NCBI GenBank assembly: GCA_026225945.1
Contig: JAMJFZ010000289.1
Coordinates: 5,019,001-5,083,000, forward strand
Origin: Cricetomys ansorgei
Taxonomy: Eukaryota; Chordata; Mammalia; Rodentia; Nesomyidae
Direction of reading: 5' to 3'
Length of the DNA stretch: 64,000 nt
Made by a program: the position numbers and the translations under genes. Positions 1 to 11,999 of this stretch are shown here, piece after piece (position 1 is the stretch's first letter; every line of letters starts with the position of its first letter). Under the pieces are notes generated by a model. That model did no database searches and was not told where the DNA came from. It saw nothing but the letters and a program-made list of their open reading frames with translations.

Positions 1-318
1 GTGGGTTCAGCACTGTGTTGAATTCCTTTTATTTTTTTAATCATTTATTCTGAAATTTTGGAACTCTGGCTCTTCAGACACCTTACTAGGCACTAAGACT
101 TCAAAGGAAATTGAGATTTACTTCCTATGACTATGAATTGCAAATTTGGTATGTGATAGTGACAGACAGAATGATAACTGAAATATAAATTTCACCAGAT
201 AAAAATAATAAACAAGGAGCCAACCATTCACAGGAAATGAAGAAATGAATTATTCTGGGGTTCCCAAGAAAGATTCCATGGCATTGCATCTGAGTGATAT
301 GGAACCAACTTAGGTCTC
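1..318. other. Unique AT-rich DNA, no feature seen
   Basis: No open frame of note, no recognisable repeat and no RNA gene. It ends at a 13-A run (319-331). Confidence 0.5.
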
Positions 319-335
319 AAAAAAAAAAAAAGGAA

Positions 336-366
<31 letters not shown>

Positions 367-375
367 GTATATAAT
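319..375. repeat. A13 run followed by (AT)n microsatellite
   Basis: Thirteen A residues at 319-331 are followed by an uninterrupted AT run at 335-360 and imperfect TA/TG copies to about 375. The A run may be the tail of an older retroposed copy, but nothing upstream is recognisable. Confidence 0.9.
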
Positions 376-510
376 ATTTTTTGTTCAAGTTTTAGAGGGA
401 TATCTTTCTATTGGAGCAAAGGCATGTTAGAGCTTATAGTGCAGAGACTCTTCACACCTGGAGGAATGAATGCAACCCAGAAAGGAAATGGATAGAACTT
501 TCACCAGTTC

Positions 511-600
511 ATCATATCATATCGTATCGTATCGTATCATATCATATCATATCATATCATATCATATCATATCATATCATGTACTATCCTATCATATCAC
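511..600. repeat. (ATCAT)n pentanucleotide tandem array
   Basis: Fourteen contiguous 5-bp units run from 511 to 580; eleven are ATCAT and three consecutive ones (521-535) are ATCGT. Degenerate units continue to 600. The ATG-initiated frame across it (411-638) codes an Ile-Ser-Tyr-His-rich run that is simply the repeat translated, so it is not annotated as a gene. Confidence 0.95.
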
Positions 601-860
601 CTCCTAATAGCCAGGTTTCCTTCACCCTCATCTCCTAAAAGCTCCAGAACCTTCAGAATAACATCATATTCCTAGAAGCTGGACACCAGCATAGTTTGTG
701 TGGGGCATTCCAGACTGAATCCCTGACAGATCTGAAATACATCATAGGTCAGTAAAATAGATAAGTTACAAAACAGGGGACTAATGGTTTATATCTGAAT
801 AGAATTAATAGGCTACCATGACTAATTAAATATAAAGCAAGAAGAAGAACAAGAAAAAAT

Positions 861-938
861 GTCCCGAGTTCTGAAATATCTCATTAGAAATATCTCTATG
901 TCCAGAATTCTGAAATATCTCCATAGAAATATCTCACA
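861..938. repeat. 39-bp direct tandem duplication
   Basis: Two head-to-tail copies of a 39-bp unit, 861-899 and 900-938, match at about 32 of 39 positions by eye. Each unit itself carries two GAAATATCTC-like segments. The surrounding DNA is unique. Confidence 0.9.
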
Positions 939-1984
939 TAGAGAATTGCCTATAGTGACATTATTTTGCTAAAGAATTTCGTAAAGGGGGGCATATTTGA
1001 TGCATACTAAGAAGGAAAATAATTGTATACCCCAGGTATGGTTTGAGCATATCAAGTCTGAAACCCCTGTACCAAGTCAAAAGTTTCTAAGAAATATCGC
1101 AGCCATAACTATAACTTAAAACATCCATCACCATCTCTTCTACTGAGGTGTAAAGAGAAAAGAAATACTCATTTCCCAGTGAAAAACAACAAAGGCTGTA
1201 AGGAAGGCAGGGAATGACCATAGAAAGGAAGACAATCGGGGCAGAGAGAAGGAATAACAGGGTCATACACTCTGAGAAAAAGTGGAATAAAGCTGAGTAA
1301 AACAACCACTGCACAGACACAATTGTGAATGACTTACCCAGGGCAAACGTAGTGGAGGGGTGAGACAAAAGCTAGATTACTGAGGTTAACGGGTGTCTGG
1401 GAAAGGAAGCACATGGAAACCTCAGGTGATTTTTCTTCCAGTTACTTGGTGGTAAAGAAAAGCAGAGCTATCAAATAGTTGTTAGAGAAAAAATATTGAT
1501 AGGGTAGACAGAGCCTCTTCTTTCTTTATGGACTGAAAAGAAATCAAATGAGAAAAATGTATTTAGAATTATGGGAAATAAAAGACAGTCTGGTAGAGAG
1601 CTCTATGAGGCCTGGTTCTGGGACTCAACATGAAGAAACATGATGCATGGCTTCCTCCATGAATGGAAAGAACTGGTGGAATAGGTCCGGTTTTCAGGAA
1701 ATATAGAAGTAAGGCGAGAATGCCAGGAGTTTTCTTTGTAAAATAGTGCAAGGAAGCAATGGTACAGGCTAAGCAATAAGTAAAAGAATTAACTCATCAT
1801 GGCAAGAATATAAGGTCAAACCCAACACATTAAGTGGTAGAAATGGAAGTGGAGTATTGCATCTGTGAGTGTCAATCAAAACTTGTCTTCTCAGCTGCTC
1901 AAGGACAAGAGCAATCAGCTTGACAGACCTTGTGCTTGGCGTCCTGATGGTGTATCACCCTTAATTAACAAGCAGATAGAGAAC
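939..1984. other. Non-coding stretch, nothing recognised
   Basis: The longest open frame is 93 codons on the minus strand (1087-1368). It is hydrophobic, resembles no family I know and has no splice or promoter context. It is treated as chance. Confidence 0.45.
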
Positions 1985-2200
1985 CGGTACCTAATGAGCT
2001 CCTCTTCTGTGCCAGATTCTGTTTGTCATGTTTTCCAAAATTCCTTTGCAGAGAACATTACCAGACATAGTTAGTAGCGAATGAAGTCAAGGCTCACAGA
2101 AGTTAATATGAAGTGGTCAAGTGACAGTTAATAATAGAGCCAAGATTCAAACTCTGCCTTCCGTGTGTTTTCATTTGCAAAGCCACTTTCATCAACAAGA
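1985..2200 (+). repeat. MIR SINE relic
   Basis: The order of segments follows the MIR consensus: a 'tgtgccag' core start, then a 'gctcacagaagtta' block, then 'agagccaagattcaaactc' and a final 'gcaaagcc'. These correspond to MIR's core, 'gaggctcagagaggtta', 'agccgggattcgaaccc' and 'ccaaagccc' parts. It is strongly diverged, as expected for a pre-rodent element. Confidence 0.6.
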
Positions 2201-4374
2201 ATGACTTTATTCTCAACATCACCTTTAAGTTCAAGTTTAGAAAATATCCTTCAGGGAATTATTAAATGTTTAAGTTCAATACTTTAGTTCCAAAGATTTT
2301 GCATGATTCTGATAAGAGGTTATAAGATTTTTTTAAGGAATGGATCTGAGACATGTTCTGTGCCCATGAGAAAGGGCCTGGCAAATTTTCCTAACACATG
2401 TTAATATCTTTTCATTTGCCATTTCAATTCTGAAGACATTTGAAAGGAATAAAAATAGAACTAATAACCATGGCAAGAAACTATTTATGACTCTAGAATC
2501 ACCTTAGGAGCAAAAATGATTCAAAGTGCCTTCGAATCCAGAGAATGGCAGGACTGGGGCTCTGGGGACCTGATACTCCCAGGACAGTGCAGGAGGTACA
2601 GTGAGTCACAGTGAGCCACAGTGAGCTACAGGTCAACTGTAACTCAGTTCTAGGGACCAGGAAGACTTAGGATGTGGAGGACATGGAAGCATAAGAAAAA
2701 AATGTTGAATGTTTAGTTCCTCTGATAAATCCTAGATATTACTAGAATAATTGAGTATGTTAAAAAGTATTTAGGTTAATTACTGACAGAGATATTACAC
2801 TGATTTCAAAGTGCAAGCCATGATTGGATTATTTTTCACATCCACTAACTACTTGTTTAAGAAAAGCCATAAGACCTAAGAATGCTTTAATATAGAAAAG
2901 AAAGGCTTCTTGATCATTTGTTTCCCTCTGTGGGAACAAGGAAGGAAGTGCTGAAGAATTCCTCAGTGTGGCTGTTGCACAGGGTTGACACACCTCTTCC
3001 GCATTCACTGATGTTCATCATGCACAATTAGAGAGACCCATAAGCAAGGACAGGACCCTTTGTAAGCAGAAGCCATTGTTTCTAGTCACACTGTAACATT
3101 TATCTTCATTCGGTAAGAAATTTCTAATGGAGTTCACTTAATCAAACCAAATGGCCGTGAGAAAAGGAACCCACACACTGAGTAGATTGTTTGTGGGGAT
3201 GCCATGGGGAGGGGTGCTTACCTCTTTGCTGTTGAATACTATCTGTATAGAAGAAAATATAAAAGTAAATTACAGATGTTCACTGAGCTTGAGAGAGAAA
3301 AGAAATGAGAAGATATAATTGAACCTGTAAAGGCTTCATTTGTGGATGGGACATTTCCTCCTGGGAAATGAAAGATCTCACAGTAATACAATGAATGTAC
3401 TTCTGATTTATGGTAATTAATTCGGAATGTGGTTTATCTACCACATTGTTCACTATAGAAGATGAATTGTACAACAGGATTATCTGAGTCTTGGAAGTAA
3501 AATTAGCATAACCTTAACAGAAAGTGAAGTTTTGCACTTTGTCTTCCCATTGAAAGCATAGATCAAGTCGCCTTGTCTTATTTCACTACCCAGAGGTCCA
3601 ATTGTCAAAAAGAAATGAAGCAGAGAAGGATTGACTTTCTTATGTGGTCTTCCATGTCATGTTTTTTTGGTTATTACATCAAATTATACCAAATTTAGGA
3701 GAAGATTGAGATAAATCCACACCACTAAGTTTGACCTCAAGATAGGAGTCACATAAAGGAAATAGTGTTCCCTGTGGAAGAATGTTTCTTCATACTTATG
3801 TCTAAAATAGTAGGAGAAGTCTAAAGCACTGTGAAGTATCCAACAACCATCTCTACTGAAGTGAGCGACACTTTTTTAAGATGTTGCCTAGCAGAACTTT
3901 TGTCACTCCCTTACTGCAATTTGGATTCTACCTCATCCTGAACAGTCTATTTAGAGATCAAATATAATTTAATATATCATAACAACAAAACTCATAATTT
4001 GACCTTCAGCATTTAAAGGAAAACAGATAATTAACTAGACATTCTTATTCTCTTTATGTGATGCCAACCAGTTACTTATTTTAGTCTTAAATAGTAGAAA
4101 TCACGTGTTGAAAGAAAAAAATTATACTGTAATCAATATTATCTATTCAGGAAATAATTGGAGTTTCATTTACACGGTACAGTCAAAATCAAATTTAAAT
4201 ATCCACATATATTCTGAAAAGAATGAGACATTTAAGATTTCATATTTTACAAATAATTTCCAAATTAACCATTTTTGAGAAATTTGGTGTTTTAGGGTTA
4301 GGCTTATTTTAGGTCAAACTAATTGCAAGATAGAGATATTAATGGAAATGTTATGCATAATTTCAAAAGCTTAT
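2201..4374. other. Unique DNA with one short 3 x 10-bp tandem repeat
   Basis: At 2601-2630 three exact-length units of GTGAGYYACA occur head to tail. Otherwise the interval is AT-rich unique sequence, with no frame over 70 codons, no recognisable transposon and no RNA gene. Confidence 0.5.
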
Positions 4375-4860
4375 GAGCAACCAAAAGTATATTCTTCAGT
4401 AGATGAATGGATAAATCAACTGTAGTACATTGTTCAGCTAAGGAAATATTTCAATTCCATGAGAAAAGCTCTGAAACTATGTAAAAATCAGCTTAGGAGA
4501 GGCCTTCAGTATGTACAAATAAGTAAAAGAAGCCCATCTAAAAAGAATACATGCTTTGCAACACCAGGTATATGACCAGCTAGTAAAGGTGAAATAGTAG
4601 ATATTTGAGAGGGTAAAGCAGGCAGAATTTTTAGGTTGTGAATGTACTGTTTGCCATCATAGCAGTGAATGCATTTTCCCACACCAGTGGAAGACACAAC
4701 ACCCAGAGTAAAGCCAGGGATGTGCTATGGTTGTCAGATGACGGGCAATGTAGACTCAGTGCTACCAACTGTTTCTAACAGTGAGGCTGCTGATACTTGA
4801 GAGCTGGGTTACCATCGCCACAGTAGCTCTGGGTAATTTTCTAGGTTTCTAGTATCAAGC
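4375..4860 (+). repeat. Ancient L1M-type LINE 3' end
   Basis: The segment follows the mammalian L1M 3' terminal region in order: 'caaccaaaagtat', 'agatgaatggataaa', a tract around 'aaagaagcccatct', 'acaacacccagagtaaa', and a terminal block ending in 'gctctgggtaatttt'. It is a non-coding relic that predates the rodent-primate split by family age. Confidence 0.7.
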
Positions 4861-4932
4861 ATTATGATTCACTTGCTGATCAAGCCTTAAGTCCAATAAA
4901 AGAGCTTTTGTTTACTGACATATATATGTATG

Positions 4933-4936
<4 letters not shown>

Positions 4937-5007
<71 letters not shown>

Positions 5008-5008
5008 A
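4937..5008. repeat. (AT)n-(AC)n compound microsatellite
   Basis: About 58 bases of pure AT alternation run into a short AC run at 4994-5008. A shorter imperfect TATATG segment precedes it. Confidence 0.97.
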
Positions 5009-5194
5009 CATTAAAACAAAACATTGACTTCTTCAGTAATTGTTGGGTCTAATTAAAGCCCCTTGACTTCATAAATGATTTTTTTCACAGTGTGTTGTTC
5101 AAATATAATCTGTGGTTGTTTTTACACTATAAACACAACAAATAGAAGATTCTGCCTAAAATAATTATTTTCAAAAAATAGTTGTCTGCTCTAA

Positions 5195-5310
5195 TCAAAC
5201 TGCTATTGTCAGATACACCTACTACATCTCAAGCACATTGATCTTTAGTGAAAAATGTGAATATTTTCATGTTACAAATAAGGATATGGAAACCCAGAGA
5301 ATCCCTTTGT
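5195..5310 (+). repeat. Possible MIR fragment
   Basis: The motif order 'caagcacattgat', 'attttcatgttacaaataagg', 'gaaacccagaga' resembles MIR's 'attttacagatgaggaaactgaggctcagaga' part. The match is weak. Confidence 0.35.
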
Positions 5311-5885
5311 GACTAATACTTACGAATCGGGGAATTTTTTTAGTGTGTGTCAGCAGCCTTCCTCAAAGCAAGTACTGGCCTGATGCTACCCTATGTCCTG
5401 ATACCCATGTCTCTACCCCAGGTAGCCTGTATTTATCCTTGGCAGCACTCCTGAGTGTTCCCAGATCCATCATCCCATATGAAAATTCACATTTTGATTC
5501 TGTATAGTTTTCTGTTGGGTATTAAATCTTATTAAATTTCTGTTTATGAATAACATGTCCTTCATATGCTGTCACTCATGTCATTTTATTTTTTGCAATG
5601 TCTTAAAATTTAGAAGGCGGTATATTGAATTTTCTACCACATGGAAGAATATAGTCAGCTATATTGCTGAAATTGGTACAACATTCAGTTAAACAGTCAT
5701 AAAATCAATGGAATTCTGGAGACACAAATATTATTAAAAGGAATAAAAATTAAATTGAAGGTTTCAGGTAGGAGAGAAAATGGCTTAAACAAATAGCATA
5801 AAGACTGGTATCTAATGAATCAATGGGAACTGTTTGCATAAAATACCTTATTTGTGGTGAGTTGTAGGATTTTTATTCATGGGTG
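5311..5885. other. Unique DNA, nothing recognised
   Basis: AT-rich sequence with no significant open frame and no recognisable transposon. Confidence 0.45.
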
Positions 5886-5998
5886 CCATTTGCTTTTATT
5901 TTGCCTCTTCAGAAAGGATCTCAGTCCATGCAGTGACTCTCCTTCCTCTGCCTCCCAAGTGCTGAGATTACAGACATAGCCACCTCAGCTGTCTTGAT
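5886..5998 (-). repeat. B1 SINE fragment, antisense
   Basis: The block 'cctctgcctcccaagtgctgagattacag' (about 5946-5974) is the reverse complement of the B1 segment containing 'taatcccagcac...ggcagagg'. The 5' arm near 5905-5930 is degenerate. Confidence 0.8.
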
Positions 5999-6314
5999 GC
6001 CACTGTTTCTATTGACATATACCAGAATAAATGTTGTTGAAACTCAGTAACACCCCGGTGAAAGTTAATGCACACTAATTTTATGAATATGGGGCATCCT
6101 TTCACATGGTTAAGCAACCACCTTTTCAATGGGATGATATTTCAGAGCTGGGCTCAAGATTAAAGGAATTTGTTATTGGCATTTTTGTGAATGATGTAAG
6201 TTCTTAAGAAACACAGATGTCAGGATGTTAGCAATTCTTGGCAGTTAGTAAAGATTACTTTGAGAACTCAGAATGGTAGTTCCAAATTGTTGGTAATTTA
6301 AAGTAATCAAACCT

Positions 6315-6445
6315 GTCTGAAACAGTCTTCAAAGGTTGGTTAAACATCTTATAAAATTCATTAGCAAATCCATCTGGACCAGGGTCTTCTCCAGATGGGA
6401 AGTGTTCATTACTGTTCTTCATTGCTCATGGTTTATTATAGGTGT
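6315..6445 (-). repeat. L1 ORF2 fragment, antisense
   Basis: The phrase 'aaaattcattagcaaatccatctggaccagg' (about 6353-6383) corresponds to the antisense of the L1 ORF2 reverse-transcriptase region ('gaattcaccagtgaagccatctggtcctgg' in the consensus antisense). It is short, with no intact frame. Confidence 0.75.
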
Positions 6446-8414
6446 AGTTTATTTTTGGAGGTTTGTGGCTAGTTATATGCAATAAATAAATTAAGATATT
6501 TTTATTAATCAAATTGCTTCAAAAATGACCACACTTAAAAATATTATGTATATATTTCTGACATATCTCAACATAGACTTTGTTTTATATGTGTACTTTT
6601 AAAAGATTTTTAAGTGATATAAAAGTCTGACTGCCTGTTTTTGAAAACATCATTACTTCCAGCACAATCTGATAATGAGATGTAACTTTCTGAATATATA
6701 AGCCTAACAGAAGATGCTCAATTCTATAAGCTGGCATCTTAACACATTCCGGCTAAATTATAGAGACAGAAAATGTTCAAAAGCATGTAGAATCAGTCAT
6801 TTGAGTACATGTTCAATTAAATTTCACAAATATTTATGAATCCATTTAAATAGCAGGCATTATCATAGATTCTAAAAGTAAATATCAGAAAAATACAGCT
6901 AAAAGTTTAGGAAATGAAATAAAATAAAATAAAAAAGATAAAGAATTGAATTAAAGTTTGATAAATAAAACAATAAAAAAAGAAAAGAAAAGAAAGATAA
7001 GAATAAAGAAGAAAAACAGGGACTGTGTAAAGTAGAGGCCAAAACAGAAAATCCCATCTCTCCCTCCATGTTAAAAAAAGCTCCAGACAAGCAGTTACTG
7101 TTGGCTTCTACCTTTGACCTGTGTCATTTAGTAGTACTTTGTTCTCTCTCACAATCAAGAGTCATATGGGTATAGAAAGCACCTCTTTAGCTTTCTTATT
7201 TGAGCAATAAAGAAATGGAATGAATAAGAGAAGGAATAGATGATATCGGCACATTAGGGCATATGATCTGAAAAGGACTGACATGAGTACTATCAGCTAG
7301 GTTCAAAAATAAACTTCAGTCAATGTTCCTGATAAAATTACTAAACGGGCCTCAATGTGCCTGGCAGACTTCATGTAGGCTTAAATTGTTAGATATGGTC
7401 AAACAATATTATACAAAGGCAATAAGCTGAGCTACAGTCTCCTTTTCTTCTAGGGTTGACACGGTGTCTCTTGTTTTCCCAAGAAATTTTTCATACTAAA
7501 TGCATAAGTGCTCATCCCACAGAGAGCAAGTCACTCTTGGTTTGTGCAGCTCAATCTCCTGCACAGCTGAGGACATGCTGACGTAGGAGAGCCCTCCTTT
7601 TATGGAAACACATACCAAGATACATGCACACACCTGCACACACATAACTGTTCCACTCACTGTTATCACAAACAATTTTTCCTGAAGGAAGAGAGGTGAT
7701 CCGTGAGGATCTACACTAATTCACATCTTAAAATAGACATAGGTGGATCATTTTATTACATGTTTATTTAATATGATTGAACTTCCAATGACAGCATGCC
7801 TGGAAGAAGGAAAATAATACACCCAGAGACAACAGATCTTATTCTGTCTTTCCTGTTTCCACACATAGCCTCTAGACTGTCCAATCCAGGGGAGTGATTG
7901 AGCACCCCAAGACCCTGCACTGGCTAATGGAAGCTTGATGAACTGGTGAGCATTGGGAATTAGTGGAGATCTAGGGGCCACAGATGATAAATGTGAGGCA
8001 GGGTATTGAGTTTCAGCTTCTTTGAGTGGGTCTGAAGGCATCCTAGAACTCACCTACCATCTGTCGCTGAATTCCATGGCCTGTCTCTCATTCTGCATGT
8101 GACTCCAGACCACTCTTGAAGAGACATGTGTGCAAACAGAGTATATTGAGCAAATGAAGTCTTCTGCTGAATACGTTTTGGAACTAATCTTCCCACACTA
8201 TTTGAAATTTGTAAAACCAAAAAATTAATGTGGATCACAGGTTCACACTCACCAAGTTCATATCGGAAGATCATGAAATATTAATAAATCTAGGGGTACA
8301 AAAAGGTTTTTAATGGTCAAACCAGTTTGATGTTTGACATGAACACATGAGGACACCACATGGACCTCATTGAAAAGGACTTATATAACAATTTCAAAAT
8401 ATAAATATATATTG
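6446..8414. other. Unique DNA with A-rich patches; two short minus-strand frames
   Basis: A-rich AAATA/AAAGA patches occur at 6910-7015. At 7748-8274 two adjacent minus-strand frames (101 and 74 codons) overlap around 8050, and AATAAA-like hexamers lie near 7770 in the same direction. That could be the end of an old LTR or a processed transcript, but no family was recognised and no intact gene is supported. Confidence 0.4.
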
Positions 8415-8470
8415 ACACACACACACACATACACACACACACACATATATATATACATATGCATATATGT
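8415..8470. repeat. (CA)n/(TA)n microsatellite
   Basis: Interrupted CA runs at 8415-8445 pass into TA repeats to about 8466. Confidence 0.95.
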
Positions 8471-8594
8471 TATAATGCTATCTAATGTATATATTATTAT
8501 TTCATTCTTTTTTGGATTATAGAATGCACACATGCACACGTGTATGTATATATATATGGTTGCACATATTTGTAATCCACGAACTGAATAAACA

Positions 8595-8690
8595 GTGATA
8601 GGCCAAGGCCGGGGATCTTGGTGAACTAGCTTAGCCTACTTGGCAAGTTTCAGGCCAATGAGAAATTGTCTCAAAAACAGAGTGAACCAG
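8595..8690 (+). repeat. Degenerate B1-related SINE fragment
   Basis: The order 'gatcttggtgaa', 'tagcctacttggcaagttt', 'aggccaatgagaaattgtctcaaaaac' follows the B1/PB1 right half ending in 'gagaccctgtctcaaaa'. The left half is missing or unrecognisable. Confidence 0.55.
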
Positions 8691-8699
8691 TAAGTTGTC

Positions 8700-8803
8700 T
8701 TAGAATGTAAAAGCACTTACAGGCTAACTACCTGAGCTCCATCCGTTGAATCCACAAGGGAAAGAGAATACCAACTCCTGGAAGTTGTCCTCTGACATAG
8801 CCC
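8700..8803 (+). repeat. tRNA-derived rodent SINE fragment (B2/B3-like)
   Basis: The segments 'aagcacttacaggctaa', 'acctgagctccatcc' and 'actcctggaagttgtcctctgac' are in the order seen in rodent tRNA-derived SINEs ('gcacttgc', 'cctgagttcgatcc', 'ctcctgcaagttgtcctctgac'). Confidence 0.65.
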
Positions 8804-8804
8804 A

Positions 8805-8998
8805 GCTGCCCTGGAAATTGCTATGTACCAGAGGATAACTTTGAAATTTGGGCACTCTGCTTCGTCCTGCCAAGTGCTAAATATACAGGTATGTGCCACC
8901 AAGTTTGGCTTTTGAAGTGCTACGGATCAAACCCAAGGTTTTATATATGTTATACAAGCATTCTACCAACTGATTTATATTTTAGCCTCAGCCACACA
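8805..8998 (-). repeat. B4 SINE (B1-ID fusion), antisense
   Basis: The left part resembles antisense B1 ('ctgccctggaaattgctatgta', 'ctgccaagtgctaaatatacagg'). The right part resembles antisense ID ('gtgctacggatcaaaccc', 'caagcattctaccaactga'). Antisense B1 followed by antisense ID is the expected reverse of a B4 element. Confidence 0.75.
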
Positions 8999-11309
8999 AT
9001 TATAAGATCTTTTTTTATATCATATGGCAGTGGATCCAAAATTCAGCTCCATCATTTCTTAGTTATTGCTTCACAGAGCTAATAGACCAAAAGAAAAAAT
9101 TCCTTCTAGTTGTCCTCACAGAAGACTTGCCCCGTACCCTCTACTTATATTCCTGAGAGATGTGCAATTCTATCTAATGTCACAAATGTTAAATTCCACA
9201 ATGCTTCTGTGGTTTCCTTGAAAATATTAAATTCCTCAGGATTTTTCTATGAGCTCACTGCAGCCCCATAGAGCATCATGACACAGAATGGTGACCGTTG
9301 GTCTGAGAGTGGCAAGTGATAGAAGGCTTATCATATGCTTCAAAATGAAAGAACTGACTCAGAATAGACAGGGACAACAGGTGCATCCTGTATGATGATT
9401 CCAAAAAGGTTAGAGAGGTTTAGAGCCCTCATACACTGCATGAAGTAGAGGTATTCCTTCAAAAAATGGAGCTCCTTGGAAACTTGGAATTATACATATT
9501 TTTTAAGTTACAGAAAATATAAAAAACTTCCAAATAGCCTATCAGGTACAGACACACACTTTCTGTTCTCTTCCCACTTCTGAATGTCTAATGACATCAC
9601 AAACCTTCCTTTTGTCACCATCCTAAAACTGGCCTGAAATATATTTCTTACACCCCTGCTTCAGCTCACCCAGGGTATCTCTGTTAGAAAGACCTTTGTA
9701 AATTTCCAAGCAATTCTGCTGTAAATAAACAGTGTGGTTTCAATACTGGAAATATTATCAATGGTAGAAAAGAGGGATTAAACTCTGAGCTTCATTTTCC
9801 TAGTGGAGTTTAATTTCCTCTTAGCACCTGCATAGACATTTAGTATTAAAGTGTACCCACACACCAGCCTCATAGTAAGGTAATTTTTCTATTTTCACAA
9901 ATGGCTACCTCAAATATATACTAAAATTAGTCCATTTTCTCCCATCTAGGGCAGACTTTTAGAATGTCACCAACTTTTGATTCTCTGAGAGGGGAAATGG
10001 GTTTACTGTCAAAATTAGAACTAGAAAACCCGCATTGAAATATCAGTTGCATCCATCTGCTTCTACCTTAAAATGCAACTGATGTATTGTCTTTATCAAG
10101 AAGAAACTGTTTAGCAGCAATGTAATCCATGGGGTTTCCTTTTATTTATTTGTTTTTGTGGAGTTTTTAACTCTCCACACTTAAAACTTAAAGATAATGA
10201 AAAGAAATAAAATAATCAAACGTAATTTGCTCTTTTAATAATCCATGGATTCTATTTAATATCACCCTTAGCCACTCATTTTCACAAAGGACTCTCTGGA
10301 CACCAACCCCATAAGCACTATAGCTCTGCAAAGTACTTCTAGAAATCCTCCAACTTACATAGCAATAGTCTTCAATTACCACTTGCTAAGCATGTCTTAA
10401 TAATTTAATTAGTATTTCCTCTTTATGAAAAAGATATAACTAATAGGTTTACTGGATTCTACTACTGACATGTTTAACATGCTTTAACTTTGCATGTTGT
10501 TATGAAGCTCCAAATGTGAGCCATGGTTCTCTTCCATTCCGATGGACCACAGCAGAGAAAATATTTAGCTTTAGAAATAAAAAAAAAAATCTTCTAAACT
10601 GAAGAACAATTAGAAATTTAGGCATGGAAACATTCTTCCAAATTACATCATTTGAGAAATCAGTGGAGTTGGCAACTTGGGTTCTTTTACAGATAAGGAT
10701 AATACATTTGAAATAAAAAGTTTGTAAGTTGTTCTAGTAATAAATCAGAGAATTACTCTAAATTGAGGTATATAACTAACTGTTCTGATATGTTCAGAAC
10801 ACTCAGTACCTTTTTGTCCTGGCCTTCACAACAGCATTTTATCTTAATAGCTCTCTTACCCATGCTGTCCTCTTGAATCTACGTTTAGGATAAAGGTAAA
10901 CTTCACAGGATCTAAATGGAATCTTCTCCCCAAACCCTTAATGCTTTTAACATATCTATAAAATACAGACAAGGGCTCTTTATTTTTCTTCCTCTTTCCT
11001 GCCTTCTACATAAACCAAGATTCTATTCTCTCAAAGGATAGAGTCTGTTAATATATGTATGTCTCTATAATCCTTCTATACCTACTGGTCAGTGAAATTC
11101 TCATGTGGCATAAACTAAGTCATGTGGCCTTCGCCCCACCTAAACATCTCCTGGTATCTCTCTTTGCTCTTAGAAGGCAGCTTATGCTTGAGTTCTTGTC
11201 CTTAGGAACCTACCAACAACATGTGTGCATGCTTGTGCTAAAATTAATAACAATTTCCCTGTGTGTGTATGCTGTTGTCAAGATGTGGGGATGCTGAGTC
11301 ATATGGCAA
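8999..11309. other. Unique AT-rich DNA, no gene seen
   Basis: No frame longer than 80 codons. A 9-bp inverted repeat (ATTAAACTC at 9777-9785, GAGTTTAAT at 9806-9814) lies in a stretch with homeodomain-like TTAAT motifs. No transposon is recognised. Confidence 0.45.
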
Positions 11310-11970
11310 TTCCATTTTTATAATTTGCAGGATGTTCATAGTGTGTCTTACAATGCTACATTGAATAGAAGCAGTATGGGTACCAATTCCTACCTTGTTT
11401 ACCTTAAAGCAAAGTTGTTCAGTTCTTATCTCTATATATGATGTGAGCTCTAAGCTTCTTTTAGATGGACTTTTATGTAGTGATGTCCATCTCTTCCATA
11501 CCAATTTGTTGAGAGATTTCATCATATAGAATATTCAATTTTGTCAAATACTCTTTCTCCTTCATTGAGATGATAATGACTTTTGTAATGATGTAATTTG
11601 GGTTTGGATCTTGCATATGTTGAATCAAACTTGGTTATGGGGTCTGATCCTCTTAATCAGCTATGCAAGTTTATTTGATAGTGTCTTGATTCTGTATTTG
11701 TCCTGTGTATAGATCTGTAATTAGTTTCCTTATGGCATCCTCATTGATTTGATATAGTTGGCAAAGCTAATAAAATGAGTGAGCATCCCATCCTTTAAAT
11801 TTGGGAAAGATTATTTTCCATAAATAATTGGTACAATTCACCAGTAAAGTCAACAGGCCTGGAACTTTGCCTTTTGGAGACTATGTGACAGATCCAACTT
11901 CCTTAATCTTTACCAGTGTTCACATTTTCCATTCTGCCTTGGTAGGACAGGTGTCCTGGAATTCATGCAT
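11310..11970 (-). mobile_element. L1 ORF2 fragment, antisense
   Basis: Read on the minus strand this follows the L1 ORF2 reverse-transcriptase region. Plus-strand landmarks in antisense order are 'attttgtcaaatactcttt', 'cattgagatgataatgac', 'atgttgaatcaaacttggtta', 'gatctgtaattagtttcctta' and 'aattcaccagtaaagtcaac'. Stops and indels interrupt every frame, so it is a dead fragment. It seems to continue as L1-like sequence beyond a SINE-like insertion at 12000-12255. Confidence 0.85.
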
Positions 11971-11999
11971 TTTTTCTAGATTATTCAACATTTGTTGTC

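Noticed and set aside
411..638. 75-codon frame with Ile-Ser-Tyr-His repeats
   Set aside because: Translation of the ATCAT pentanucleotide array, not a repeat protein.
8050..8274. Minus-strand frame with a laminin-G-like 'FRYELGE' phrase
   Set aside because: The phrase is short, the upstream codons contain a stop, there is no acceptor site in the right place and the rest does not fit a LamG domain.
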